Assembly (NCBI GenBank): GCA_001953115.1
Contig: LSSL01004989.1
Coordinates: 1 to 22,475, forward strand
Direction: 5' to 3'
DNA from: Smittium mucronatum
Lineage: Eukaryota; Kickxellomycota; Harpellomycetes; Harpellales; Legeriomycetaceae
DNA length: 22,475 nt
This document shows positions 1 through 10,640 of the stretch, piece after piece; position 1 is the stretch's first letter; each line of letters starts with the position of its first letter. Below the pieces are notes generated by a model, which saw nothing but the letters and a program-made list of their open reading frames with translations, was not told the DNA's origin and searched no databases. A program made the position numbers and the translations under genes.

Positions 1-420
1 GGGGGTTTTTTAATCCTTTTTTTCTAAATCGTTTTTTATAAATGTTTTTAAAAGTAAAAATTTTGATTTATATTTTGAAAATCTTATCTTAAACTGGAAT
101 AGGCTAGAATGGATTGGGAATGATAAAGTTGTTTACCTTCTGGAAATTTCTGTGGGTTTAAATGTTATTTTTAAGCTCGCTTTTGTTCGTACTAGGTTTG
201 AATTTTTCGTTTTTGATTTCAGTCTTGATTTTATGAAAAAAAGGAAACTGAGTTGTTTGGAACCATTTACTTTTTTTTTGATACTAGATTCTGCCAAAAT
301 CCTCCCAATTTTATTTAAAAAGTGTAGTGAAAAAAGCAGTTTTTACTGGATAGGATTTAATATTTTTTTCTTGGATCGAAAATTCATTTGGTTACATTGA
401 AAATTAAAAAATCGCTTATT
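1..420. other. GC-richer block with three overlapping open frames
   Basis: This block at the left edge is richer in G+C than most of the window and has few stops in three frames. On the plus strand 59-400 is open for 113 codons with a stop at 398-400, but it has no ATG near its start (the first usable codon is GTG at 152) and its product is extremely rich in Phe, which is what the antisense of a Lys/Glu-rich frame looks like. On the minus strand one frame is open over 136-342 (69 codons) and again over 13-132 (40 codons). A second minus frame, in codon register with the plus frame, has about five stops over the same span. The minus readings have the more ordinary composition (Lys, Ser, Thr, Asn, Pro). 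I recognise no family. It may be the worn end of a gene or transposon that continues beyond the left edge; the coding strand is unresolved. Confidence 0.3.
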
Positions 421-449
421 AACCAATGACGCATCTAGGAAAAACTCAA

Positions 450-552
450 GTATGGGTAAAAATTACCACTTAAAATCAAATATACGTAGGGTAAAATCCA
501 CTGCTTAAGAGAAAAATCCACGTATGTGTCGAATCCACGTACAACACATATG
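450..552. repeat. Degenerate ~36 bp direct repeats and hairpin
   Basis: Two units of about 36 bp lie head to tail (450-485 and 486-521). Both begin GTA(T)GGGTAAAA and share a central CTTAA. A partial third unit starts at 522. The word AATCCAC occurs at 495-501, 515-521 and 532-538, the last two extended to AATCCACGTA. The end of the array can also fold: 521-529 (CGTATGTGT) pairs with 544-552 (ACACATATG), with one G-T wobble and a 14-base loop. The repeats abut the GC-richer block to the left and could be part of the same old element. Confidence 0.4.
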
Positions 553-1410
553 TTATATGCTATTTTGATTTATGTTGATTTTGATTATTTTATGATGATA
601 TGATTTCCAATAGGTTTTATTTCTTTTTTGATGGTTATCGAATCGAGAGATATTGACCCATTAATTTTTGGTTTTTTAATTAATTAATATATTCTTTAAG
701 CTAATGAAAATTTTGAAAATTTTAGCCGAATGCACATTTGGTCCAATAAAATTAAACGAAATACTCTAATTCAAATTAAAATTTATCATCACTAAGGGAT
801 AGCTTTGATTTTTAAAGTTTATATTTAGGTAAAAGTTATCACAATAGCTTCAATAAACCTTCTGATGCCGTTGTTACTTTAAAAATTTTGCTTTTAAATT
901 TCAAGTAGAGATTTAAATTTAAATTTCTGAGCATTTTTAAAGAATTTGAATTGCAAATTTTGAGAATGTATTATAAAATTAGAATATAATTTTAATTGAC
1001 AATTCTTTTAATTAGAAATATAATTACAAATGTATCTCAATTTGTATCACTTTTTGGTTATTTTGAAATATATATAATCTTTAGTATCCATTAAAGTTTA
1101 ATAATAATACATAAAAAACGATTTTATGCTAAAATTTAATTCCTTTATGCTCATTTTTTTACTTATTTATATATGAAAATATGTAAAAAATTGAGCTAAG
1201 CTTTTAAAAATGAATATTTGAATTGAAATGATACCTCTTAGATTTAGAGCATAATTTTCAAAATGAAATCGAGTTTAGAATATTCTGTCTGCTCTTAAAT
1301 ATATTGATAGTAATAAATTATTTGTATAAAACTTTGGATTTTCCCTTCTTATTGAATTTTATGCCTACGAGGTTTTAGATTTAAGAAGAGCTAAAAACAG
1401 TAAATAATTT

Positions 1411-1442
1411 TTATTTACTTTACTTTATTTTACTTTACTATT
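1411..1442. repeat. TTTAC/TTTAT microsatellite
   Basis: A short array of five-base units alternating between TTTAC and TTTAT, with slips of one base. It is a simple repeat with no sign of function. Confidence 0.6.
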
Positions 1443-1552
1443 ACTAATTTACATAGAATGAATCCTAAGAACAAATCGGGAATTAAGAAATAAATATTCA
1501 ATAAGCAATGAATAGCAAAAAAAATAAGTATTAGTAAACAAGAAACATATAG

Positions 1553-1677
1553 ATGCAAAAAAATACCTATGAAGAAATGTTGGGAATAGAATTAAGAAGC
1601 ATTGAAGTGATTCGAAGATGAATAAAGATGAAAAGGCGAAGGGATGAAGATGAAAAAAGTATATAAAGGATGAATAA
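1553..1677 (+). other. Purine-rich GATGAA tract with 22-codon ATG frame
   Basis: The plus strand is strongly purine-rich here. GATGAA occurs at 1617, 1627, 1643, 1649 and 1669. An ATG at 1553 opens a 22-codon frame (stop 1619-1621) whose product begins MQKNTYEEML, and the same frame stays acidic and basic after the stop (KMKRRRDEDEK). Purine excess on one strand is typical of coding strands in AT-rich genomes, so a fragment of a dead gene is possible. A simple-repeat origin explains it equally well. No family is recognised. Confidence 0.25.
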
Positions 1678-3309
1678 ATGCCCTTTGAAGAGTATCTAGC
1701 TTTTTGATTAACTTATTAACTTATTAAATTCTTATATCAATAAAAAGTAACAAAAATACAATTACTATAAATTCTCAAATATCAGGATTTACACAACAAT
1801 TTCAAGTCAAAAAAATATAAGGTATTGAAAAAAAATTCTATTCTTTTTTACATATTTTTAAAGCATCTTAATAGTGTACTAACGTATTTATAATTAGCAC
1901 ATTATTGATTATAAAATAATATAAATGAACAAATTAAATTCCATTTGATTTCAATTCTGCCGAAAAATAAGTATGGAATAAAAACTTTAAATTTTGAATA
2001 AAAATGCATTCTGTATATATAAATATGGCTATGAAACTAAATTTTTTGAAAGTATTAAGCATTTATTTTGTGATATTTATTTTTATTGTTTGATTATTAA
2101 AGAAGATATTAAGTTTTTTTTATGTTAATCAAATCATATAAATTCCATTAATACAAAATCTATCCAGTAAAATGAAGATAATTTGATAATTTATTTTTAA
2201 ATTATATTCAGATTTGAATTTTCGAAATAATAAAATCTGGTCTATTAATTTTAATATTAATATTTTTTAAGTAAAGTGATAGATTACATAAGTTAAATTC
2301 GATTTTAAGACTCACATAAAAATCTGACGATCCTGATTTTTTTAAAAAAATGCGTTGATTATGCGAGTTCTTTTTTTTGAAATTCATTACTGTGAGATGT
2401 TTTATATGAATAAAAAATGTTTACCCATTTTAGCCACTGTTTTTAAGACCTCTTTGAGGAAATATAAAGTGCTTATTAATATTTTTTTTTTAACGATACA
2501 CATTTTTCAACTGAAACTCAATCAAAAGTTATAATATGGAAAGCTTAAACAAAACGCATACAATAAATAGCCTTTCAGTATAATTTTTTTTGTATTTATT
2601 GGAATATTGAGTAGCCAAAATATCTTGTAGGAATAATGTATTCACTAGAAAAAGATTATAAAAGCACGCTATTATACATATTGTGAAAGATAAAAGAAGC
2701 CATTTTTACAAATTCAAATTCTAGTAGTTTATTTTCTAAACTAATCAAAAATTCTCTTTTCGGAATAAATAAAACATCTTCTAAGTAACTTTATATTTAT
2801 ACTTTGACATCTAAATTCTTATCTTATACAAGTAAATAAACCTATTATAACTTTCAGAAGCTAGTTATTTTTTAATAATCCTCAAAAATCTGCACATAAA
2901 ACTACATCAATTAATTTGGGTTTCCATTATATAACTAAATTAAAAATAAAAATGTATTGGACAAAAGAATAAATTAATTGAGCTTGTATCCCAATAAAAA
3001 ACTGTTGAAAAGATGTGTAATCAAAATCACTTAGAAATCAAAATAACCAAAAAATAATCAAAACAACACACAAAATATATATGATCTGCGACTTTAGTGA
3101 AACCATTTTAGCTATTTCATGAGAATAATTGTGTTTAAAACATCTTTTTTTAATTAAACCTCTAAAAAATATACAACTTAATCTGTGTTCCTTGTAATTA
3201 AGGATATATAATCAATTTATCCCACACATAAAGTTATAAATGTGCAAGCTAATAATAGGCTTATACTAAAAAATTATAATCTTGGAATTTTTATGGATAT
3301 TAAATAGGA

Positions 3310-3327
3310 AGCTGATAGAATCAATTT
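3310..3327. repeat. 18 bp word, copy 1
   Basis: The word AGCTGATAGAATCAATTT is repeated exactly at 20363-20380 in the same orientation. The flanks do not match. It has five G/C bases, so an exact second copy is less likely than for a pure A/T word, but an 18 bp match alone does not establish a repeat family. Confidence 0.3.
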
Positions 3328-3788
3328 TCATCAAACCTTTTAAAAAATTCATTAAAATATATTTAAGAGGGGAAAAGTTATAAGAGAAAAAGTGCAATAA
3401 AATTCCATAAAAATAAGTAATATTTCATTGTAGTACGAGTAATCTTACCTGTAATCAACTTTCTATACTTAACTATAAGTTGATGTAAGGTTTCATAATT
3501 AAGATGGCTATATTTTCAGATAGATTTTTCAATTTAATAAAAAATACAGTCAATTTAATCTATTTTACATCCTTTTAAAATATAACTTATATTCAGCTTA
3601 GTTTATTCTTTAATTTAAAAAATTTTTACATGAATAATCCTCATGGATTTTCAAAAAAGGAATATATGGGATATTTAAATTGAAAATATATAATTTTCAT
3701 CGAAAAAACAAATGAATCATCGCATAAGAGCAAAAATAATTATTATATTAATTTAACTGCTATTTTTAAAAAAAATTCAAGATCAGTT

Positions 3789-3956
3789 ATGACCGCTTCG
3801 AGTATTATGTTGGTGATTAAAGTTTATTTGCTTATAACTGAACCTTTAAATCAACTCGCAAAATCTAGTAATCTTTCTGAGCGGCTGGAAAGAGTTGGGG
3901 TAAAAAAAACGGAGTTTTTAATCTTTTTTAATTTGGTTTTTATAAGGATTTTTTAA
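3789..3956 (+). CDS. Hypothetical 55-codon ORF
   Basis: An ATG at 3789 opens a 55-codon frame ending at TAA 3954-3956. The frame is open upstream to the stop at 3681-3683, giving 90 stop-free codons in all, but 3789 is the only ATG before the main part, so it is the natural start. The stretch 3780-3910 has clearly more G+C than its surroundings. The product starts MTASSIMLVIKVYLLITEPL, has a hydrophobic N-terminal segment (about residues 6-17), then a charged middle (around residues 29-41, with SERLERVG), and a second hydrophobic C-terminus. That could be a small membrane protein. There is no recognisable family and no ribosomal or promoter signal I can point to. Its stop codon lies inside a hairpin. 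It could also be a fragment of an older gene or a chance ORF. Confidence 0.25.
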   Translation: MTASSIMLVIKVYLLITEPLNQLAKSSNLSERLERVGVKKTEFLIFFNLVFIRIF

Positions 3957-3991
3957 CTTTTAAAAAATTTTCTTATAAAAAAATCAAAATT
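3930..3991. other. Bulged hairpin over the 3789-3956 stop codon
   Basis: Inner arms 3948-3956 (ATTTTTTAA) and 3960-3968 (TTAAAAAAT) pair perfectly around a 3-base loop. After a bulge (one base left, three right), 3937-3946 (TTTTTATAAG) pairs perfectly with 3972-3981 (CTTATAAAAA). Beyond a further interior mismatch, AATTT at 3930-3934 can pair with AAATT at 3987-3991. That makes 24 base pairs in 62 bases. A/T runs raise the chance of such folding, but the TATAAG/CTTATA arms are not homopolymer. It could act at an RNA 3' end or be the scar of a small inverted-repeat element. Confidence 0.45.
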
Positions 3992-5123
3992 ACCAGAGAC
4001 AGATAAATAAATCGAATATTGAATAAATTAATTAACCACACCATTGAAGGAATATTATTGTTCATATTTTGTTAATTTCGTTTTTATGGTGTATAAATTG
4101 ATTTTTTTTTTGTTTGCAGACTGAATTTGATATGAAAAATCCCTCTTCAATTTATATAAATAATAGTACTAAAATAGCTCATTTACATCTTTACAAAAAA
4201 TATTTCCCGATTTAATTTTGAACAAATAAAGTTTATTTTTTCTTTTTCATTACGAAAATGGAAAAATTCTCAAATAATATTCCAGTTTCATAAGATTTTT
4301 AATCCTTTCCGGGTCCAAATTTTTGCCTCAATCCTAAAAGTGCTAACTAAATATCTCAATTTTTTCTATCTTCTGCTTTATCAAAAATTTATAGATTTTA
4401 TTTTTTTAATGATAGCATTGAACAAAAAATCAAAGACATTTTTTTAATATCGGCCCCGAAGGGGTTAAATTATTTCAATTATATTTTGAAAATTTGGCAT
4501 TTAATATTGGCCTTAAATTTATTTGGGGGTTTTTATATCCTTTTAACGTAATTTTGAAAAATAAATAAATCAATTCACGCACAATTAAATATACAGGCAT
4601 ACAGAAAAAAACCTAGTAAATAAATAAAACTTGTGCGATTAGCCTATCTGTCTTGTTATAAGCTATTCATATTTCATTTTTTTAGCAGTCTTAACATTTT
4701 TAATTAATTTTTGGCTTTTATTTAGTCGGTTTAATTAATCTTTGATTATAAAGTTTTTAAAATTTTATCATTTTCATAATATTTTAATGAACTCGTGCTT
4801 TTTTATCTTTTAATATTTAATTTAGTTATATTCTATATTTTTCGGGTCAGTTTTGCAGGATGCGAAATAATTTTACCTTTAATCGTTTATGTTAACGCTT
4901 AATTTTTTTGCTCATTTGAGCAGATCATAATTCCCTTTTTTTTTATTTGCGCTTCTATATATTTATCAAAATTGTATTTTTTATTCTAATTATAATGATG
5001 TTTAAATAAATAAATCAGTTTCTAATTTATCTTTTTTGGTCGAAAAAATACGTTTTATTCCAAGTTTTTTCTTATCTATTGAAGATAATAATTGCTGTGG
5101 TGGCGATATCTTCAATAAATTAA
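3992..5123. other. AT-rich stretch, no supportable gene
   Basis: About 1.1 kb of A/T runs with no open frame of note. The only compact G+C feature is a small perfect hairpin at 4454-4464 (CCCC, loop GAA, GGGG). A slightly GC-richer phrase lies at 4300-4345. I see no gene. Confidence 0.6.
4454..4464. other. CCCC-GAA-GGGG mini-hairpin
   Basis: Four C at 4454-4457 and four G at 4461-4464 face each other across the loop GAA. Flanking bases give only G-T wobbles. In such AT-rich DNA an 8-base G/C stem is conspicuous, but it has no T-run terminator context or neighbouring gene to give it a role. Confidence 0.4.
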
Positions 5124-6241
5124 TATATCAAAAATTTCTCAAATCATATACAAGTATATCTTTTAGCTAACTTGGAGAAAAGTATGTTTATTGAGGACTT
5201 AATTTCTTCTTTAATGGACCCTCATTTAATGCTAAAATACATTTTACAGTTAATTTTTTTTTAAATATTCATAATTTAGATATTTACAAACAGTTAAATC
5301 TAAAATCCCATAAATAAATATATGGATATTAGCTAGGGAAAATTTAGGAGAAATAGCTGACCTCGATTATACGAATAATTAGGTCGCAATGAGTAAAGGG
5401 ATTATTTAAAAACTATCCTCAAATTTCGTTTATAGAAGGTATTTAGAAACGATTAATAACAACAAAAATAATAATTTTATAAGGAATCCGATTCTTTACC
5501 AATTTTTTCCCTTCCTCTTCTTCAAATAATTTGTAAATTTTTTAAAAAAAATATTCTTAGGTCTTTTATTACTGTTATTAATTTAATTTCTTAGAAGTAA
5601 AATTTGTATCATATTAGAAAAAATATTATCGAAATTAGAAGAAAATTTAAAAATATCCCTTTTTGTGAAAAAGAATTAAGGATAAAATCTAATTTCCAAA
5701 AAGAAAAAAAATTATCTGAAAAAAATTTATTATATTTAAATATCAATTTTATTATTAAAATTAAATCGATAATGAAAAAGATCATTAATTTATGTCCAAT
5801 TTAATAAATTCATTTTAAAAAAAGTTCTTTTTCATGGAAAGAAATCGAATTTATTGTTTTTTTCCCTAGAAAGATATAATACTTTTAATCTTCAAAATAT
5901 ACTTATAAAAATATTGCGAATTTTCTTTTATAAATGATGTTTAAAGTTATAGCTAATAAAGTCATACAGATTTTTAAATTAAATCTAAACTAAAAGGATT
6001 TTCTGGATGTCAGTGTACTTTATATAATTGTATTATCTGCCTCTGGAAAAAAAATAAAGGTTTTAATTATTATTTCCTCTATTTTTTCAGTAAAAAATTT
6101 AGTGATTTAGATCTAAATTGTGTTTTTAAAATTTAAAATCTTCGCTCATCGAACAATAAAAATAAGGGTTTTGCAGAAATGAAAGAGAAATTTACAGTGA
6201 TAAGTGATTATTCTACCGTTATAAAATATCAAAAACAGTAA
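5124..6241 (+). pseudogene. Possible shattered coding region (chain of open frames)
   Basis: Successive plus-strand frames stay open longer than the roughly ten-codon average. They are 5124-5261 (46 codons, containing an ATG at 5184), 5314-5526 (one frame interrupted by stops at 5380 and 5407, last piece 39 codons), 5604-5804 (66 codons from TTG), 5776-5934 (53 codons), 5937-6107 (ATG start, one stop at 5991, then 38 codons) and an ATG frame 6179-6241. Phrases such as ENLGEIADLDYTNN and FTVISDYSTVIKYQ look protein-like. The frame changes repeatedly, so any gene here would be dead. No conserved family motif links the pieces, and translations of A/T-rich noise also give Ile/Asn/Lys/Phe-rich text, so chance is a serious alternative. 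Confidence 0.15.
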
Positions 6242-9060
6242 TAGACGTGTTAAAATATTTTCTCCAGAGTTTGTAATTATTTATTTTAGATTTTCATTAA
6301 ACCCCATTTGAGTACTTGATTTTTCTAAATTTTCTTTTAAAATTCCTATAACACATTATCTACTAAAAATTAATTGAAAATTGGTTCGTATTATTATGTA
6401 TCACTCCAAATATCTATAATTAGGAATCAAAAATAGGGGTAAAAAACTAAAGATAATAAAAAAATACAATCTTTTGAGAAATATTAAGAAATGGAAAACC
6501 TATCGAGATTTATCTAAAATATATTCAGATTTTTTTGGGTGGTTAATAAATATTTCGATTTTAAATCATTTCAAAATATTAAAATTATTTTTAAACTTTT
6601 TAAACCTGAAAATTTTGCGAAAAATAAAAAAAATATAGCTGATTTAAGAGTTTATTTAGATGAATAATCGACCAATAAAAAGTATTTATATTTAGAAATC
6701 GATATTTTTCAATTTTTAGTTTTGAATTTTGTGTAAATTTATACTAAATAAGCATCAAAATGATATCACACGATTAAAATTCTTAATTTAAACTCCAAAC
6801 ATTGGGGATCGATTTCGAAATGAGCCTCAAAAAGCGTTGCCGATTAATTCATAAACAATTAAGATATATAATCATTCTAACAGCACAATTATATTTATTT
6901 CTGAAAATTAGCGAATAATTATATTCAGCCTCTTAAAGTTATGTTTTTTTTTGCAGATTTTAGCATATATATAAAAATATAAGAATCTCTTCAAATTTTA
7001 TATTTTACTAAGATTATACTTTTTTTAATGATTTTTTTTTTAAACAGAGACCCAATTGAAATATTTTTTACTGAAAGCTCTATCAAAAAACTTTTATATC
7101 ACATCTTCAATGATTATGATAATCATTTAGATAAATTTTATTAATTTACAAATAGTAATGATTTAAAGCTTGGTTTTATTTATTACTGGTTTAACTTTTC
7201 ATACACCCCGTAAAAAATCTTAGTATCGAAAAAACCTCATTTTCTAAATTAAATTAATTAAAGTATAAAACAATTTAATATTTATTAAAAATAAATGATA
7301 AATAAAAAAGTGATTAAGTCAATTTAATCTGAATTAATTTATCGTAATGACTATTTTTATAGCTTTTTGATCAAATATTCGCATTACTTTGTAAAAAATT
7401 TAGCCCAAAAAAGAAAAAGATCAAAAATGCAAAAATTAGAGATTTTTAATAAAATTTTAGCTATCCAAATCTTTAAGGTAAATATCTAAAAATAAATTTA
7501 TGCTATTGATACAGGAATTTTTTAAATGGTGGTTATATGCTAATGTATCATAAATATATTGAAAGTTTTACATTTATTTGAATTTTAATATTAAAAAGGA
7601 AAATTAAAAATTAAAAATGGGAATATATCATTAAAATTAGTAATAAATAAGCGAATTATCTCTAAAAGTTGCTTATTATATTTAATTTTTTGAATCTTAC
7701 CGAGTTTTTAAATTACTAATATTATAAATATATTTGGATTTTTTTATATTTTATTGAAACAGATCTAAAAATTAAATAATACTATCCAGTGAATTTTCAA
7801 AGAATAATCCGATCAGTTTAAAAAAAGTTGATATTTCTTTTTTTTTTGAATTTTTCTAGACTCATCATCCGGCTAAGATAGCTTTTTTAAAAAATTAATA
7901 ATAAAATAATATTTTGAAAGATACGATGAAATCACTATTAATAAAATGTAAGTTGCTTAGCTTCTTTTCTCCTTATCTGCTCCTTTTTTAACTATATTAT
8001 TTCAAACCAAAAATTTTAATTCTGTAAGATGTTAATGGTCCTAAAGGCTTAAAATTTGATGAATATATAAATTTAAACTTATTTTTTTTTAATTTAATTT
8101 GCTAATTAATATATATATTTATGTTATTAATAGCAATTAAGTAAAATCGAATTTATGTTATTCATTTTTTAAAAGATTTTAAATTTATTAAGCTGTATTT
8201 ACATCAAATTAGTCAATGTTTTCTTTAAAAGAAGCTTCAAATTTTGAAATGGATAAAATATACTAAACTCTCCCTTATTTTTTTAAAAGTCTATATTATG
8301 AAAAAAAAAACGACATCGGATACTTGATTTTAATGAAGTCTTAAAAACGCAAGTTCTGGAGTGTTTTGCTGAAATTTGAAGCTAAATTAGATGTATTTTT
8401 AATTTCATTATCAAATGTACAATTTATTTTTTTGGATTATATTGAGAAAATAGGACCAAGGATCTTAATTAATTTTGAGCTCTATATTTATAAAAATCTT
8501 CTTTGCTTACTAAAAATATTTCTGAATTATCTAATGTATTATTTTTAACCATAAAAGGATTACAAATAAATTATTTTATTATTATTTTTTGATATTTTTT
8601 TTGTTTTATGCACAAGTTGAAAAAAAAATTGTGAGTTTTTTATGATTTTTTATAAAATTTATTTTATATTTGATATTTTGGCTAATTTTTTTAAAATCGA
8701 AACCGTTTTTTATTTATTCAATTTTCTATTTAAAATCTTATGTAATATCAAATATTTACACATTTAAATTAATAAAAAAGATGATTAAATGAACAAAAAT
8801 ATTTTGAATCATTGGCGATAATAAAAAATCACATTTAATACTGATAAAGCATTAAATTTCTTTAAAATTAATTGTATAGGGAAAAAATCCATCCAATAAT
8901 GTCTTATGTTTTTTTTTTGATAATATATCCTTGTAAAAAAATCATGAGGAAAATTTATAATACTGATCTCTGTTTAACCATTATAATAATAATTTCATGA
9001 TGCTCAATTATCGGAAAAAATGGATTTTAGTTGCGATTATTTAAGATAATTAATACGGAA

Positions 9061-9070
9061 GGGAGGGGGG
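9061..9070. repeat. G-run GGGAGGGGGG
   Basis: An isolated G tract in DNA that is otherwise about four fifths A+T. It resembles the longer tract at 20160-20175. Too few runs are present for a classical four-tract quadruplex on its own. Confidence 0.5.
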
Positions 9071-9954
9071 TTCTTTTCTTTAAAAATGAAAAACTATTAT
9101 ATAAATTAAAAATAAGACTAAAGAAAATGATTTTTTTGTTATAATCTATGATTTATAAGGAAAAAAAATATCTTTTTTTTGTAAAATTATAAAGACTGGA
9201 TTATTTTTTTTTAATTATGTTTCTACTTATATAAAAAATTTGATATGAATACAAAAAAAAACCAACAATTGCTAAATTTGTTGACTACACATTTTTCTTA
9301 GTAATTATTTGAATAAAAATTATGTCTCTAATACTATTTTTACCAGAGGTCATTTTTGAATTCCAAATTAATTTTCAATATTATTCTATTTTTATCATAA
9401 CGCATTTTTCATTAAAATTGATTCTTGTAAAAAAAGGTACACGATCAACCTTTCATTTATGAATATAATTTAGCAAAATGACTCTTCTTATGTATCTTTA
9501 TGTGTTGCCATGACTTTTTGCATACTAACATTTCTTCTACTTTTTCTTCCTATAATTTTTCACAATTAAGAGTATGAATTAAAATGAAATATGATTATTT
9601 TTAAAAATTGTAAATGTAAAAAGTTAAATATTAGTAATATCTAAATATTTTTCAAATAAGTATACTAAATATCCAATATGTATATTGGCAGTGCTCAAAT
9701 CGTCCTAACATAATTAATATATATGGCATTTAAAAAAAGAAATCGGTGAAAATATTATATTTTTTTAATATTATTTATTAATTTTTTTCGGAATACATAA
9801 AATAAGATTGTTTAAAAGAAAAATTGGATGTATTTATTTAAGAAAAATATAACTAAGAAAAATATAGAAGTATTTTTGAAAAAAAAAAAAAATCACAAAA
9901 AAACTTGTTTGAAATACCATGAGAGCCTTTAAAATATATATACATACTATTAAT

Positions 9955-9978
9955 ATAAATATAAATATTTATATTTAT
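9955..9978. repeat. 24 bp perfect palindrome
   Basis: Two copies of ATAAAT are followed by two copies of ATTTAT, giving a perfect 24-base inverted repeat with no loop. It lies in an ATA-rich tract and is likely a microsatellite by-product, although it could extrude as a cruciform. Confidence 0.5.
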
Positions 9979-10426
9979 CTAGATGAAAAAAATTGGGGTA
10001 CGATTAACTTGATTAAAAAGATTTTTTATATTAAAAAAAAACTTACATCCTTATCAAGGGTTAAAATCTTATTAAAATCTTATAAGTTTATTATATTACT
10101 TATTTAATGTTAAATTTATATTGATTGCAGTTGATCTCTAGATAAAATATGGAAAAAATAAATAATATTAGGAAAACTCTGCAAATCCTGAAAATTCTGT
10201 TCAAAATATATTTATTACAAGTTATATTTATCTGCAATTTTTTTTTAGAATAAAATAATTGTTTAATTATCTTATTAAAGATACCACTTGACTTAAGCTA
10301 TAATATAATTTCAATTATAATATATTTAACCGATTCTTTCATATTTCTTAAAGATATTATAAAATAGATATATATTTTTTAATCATTTTAAGGAAAGTGG
10401 CTAAATTATAAATATGAAGACTCCGT

Positions 10427-10447
10427 AAATAAAATAAAATAAAATAA
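10427..10447. repeat. AAAAT microsatellite
   Basis: About four consecutive AAAAT units. A simple repeat without visible function. Confidence 0.6.
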
Positions 10448-10640
10448 TTCTATAATTGTTAATAATAGGATAAAAACGATTTAATCTTCGATTAGAAAAT
10501 GATAATTAAGGTATAAAGGACTTTAAACGTACTAGGTCCCAAAATAAAATAAGAAATTTAAATTAATTTTTTAAAACTTCTAATTAATGAATAAAATATA
10601 CAAGACTGTTAAATAATATGTACAAATAATGTTTTTCATA

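Larger units (their letters stand above)
553..3683. other. AT-rich stretch, no supportable gene
   Basis: About 3.1 kb of AT-rich sequence dominated by A and T runs. I find no open frame worth annotating and no family motif. Visible small structure: an ATTTAA repeat that is also palindromic (911-926), a TTTAC/TTTAT microsatellite (1411-1442) and a purine-rich tract (1553-1677), the last two listed separately. A word at 3310-3327 recurs exactly at 20363-20380. Confidence 0.6.
6242..10640. other. AT-rich stretch, no supportable gene
   Basis: About 4.4 kb of low-complexity A/T-rich DNA. Open frames of about 60 codons at 8366-8548 (TTG start) and 9919-10107 (ATG start, built on an ATAAAT palindrome) are no longer than chance allows. 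Local structure: a G-run at 9061-9070, a 24 bp palindrome at 9955-9978 and an AAAAT microsatellite at 10427-10447. Confidence 0.6.

Noticed and set aside
1..420. Minus-strand phrases resembling a Ty3/gypsy reverse transcriptase (FKPSTNKSE, then RNFQKVNNFIIPNPF)
   Set aside because: The spacing between the blocks is too short, the catalytic part is absent, and a competing minus frame is more open. The resemblance is probably accidental.
526..541. tRNA-like T arm (ATGTG, TCGAATC, CACGT)
   Set aside because: The loop is out of register with the conserved TTC, and no matching acceptor, D or anticodon arms are found upstream.
4454..4464. Rho-independent-type terminator
   Set aside because: The stem is only four pairs, no T run follows at the right distance, and the DNA appears eukaryotic.
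5604..5804. 66-codon frame as a stand-alone gene
   Set aside because: TTG start only and Lys/Ile/Asn-rich. It is kept only as part of the uncertain chain at 5124-6241.
6300..6450. Protein-like phrases in one plus frame
   Set aside because: Control readings elsewhere in the window give equally protein-like short phrases, so this is not informative.
8366..8548. 60-codon plus frame
   Set aside because: It starts at TTG, has noise-like composition, and its length is expected by chance at this stop-codon density.
9919..10107. 62-codon ATG frame
   Set aside because: Its N-terminus is the translation of an ATA/ATAAAT repeat and palindrome. It is low complexity with no homology signal.
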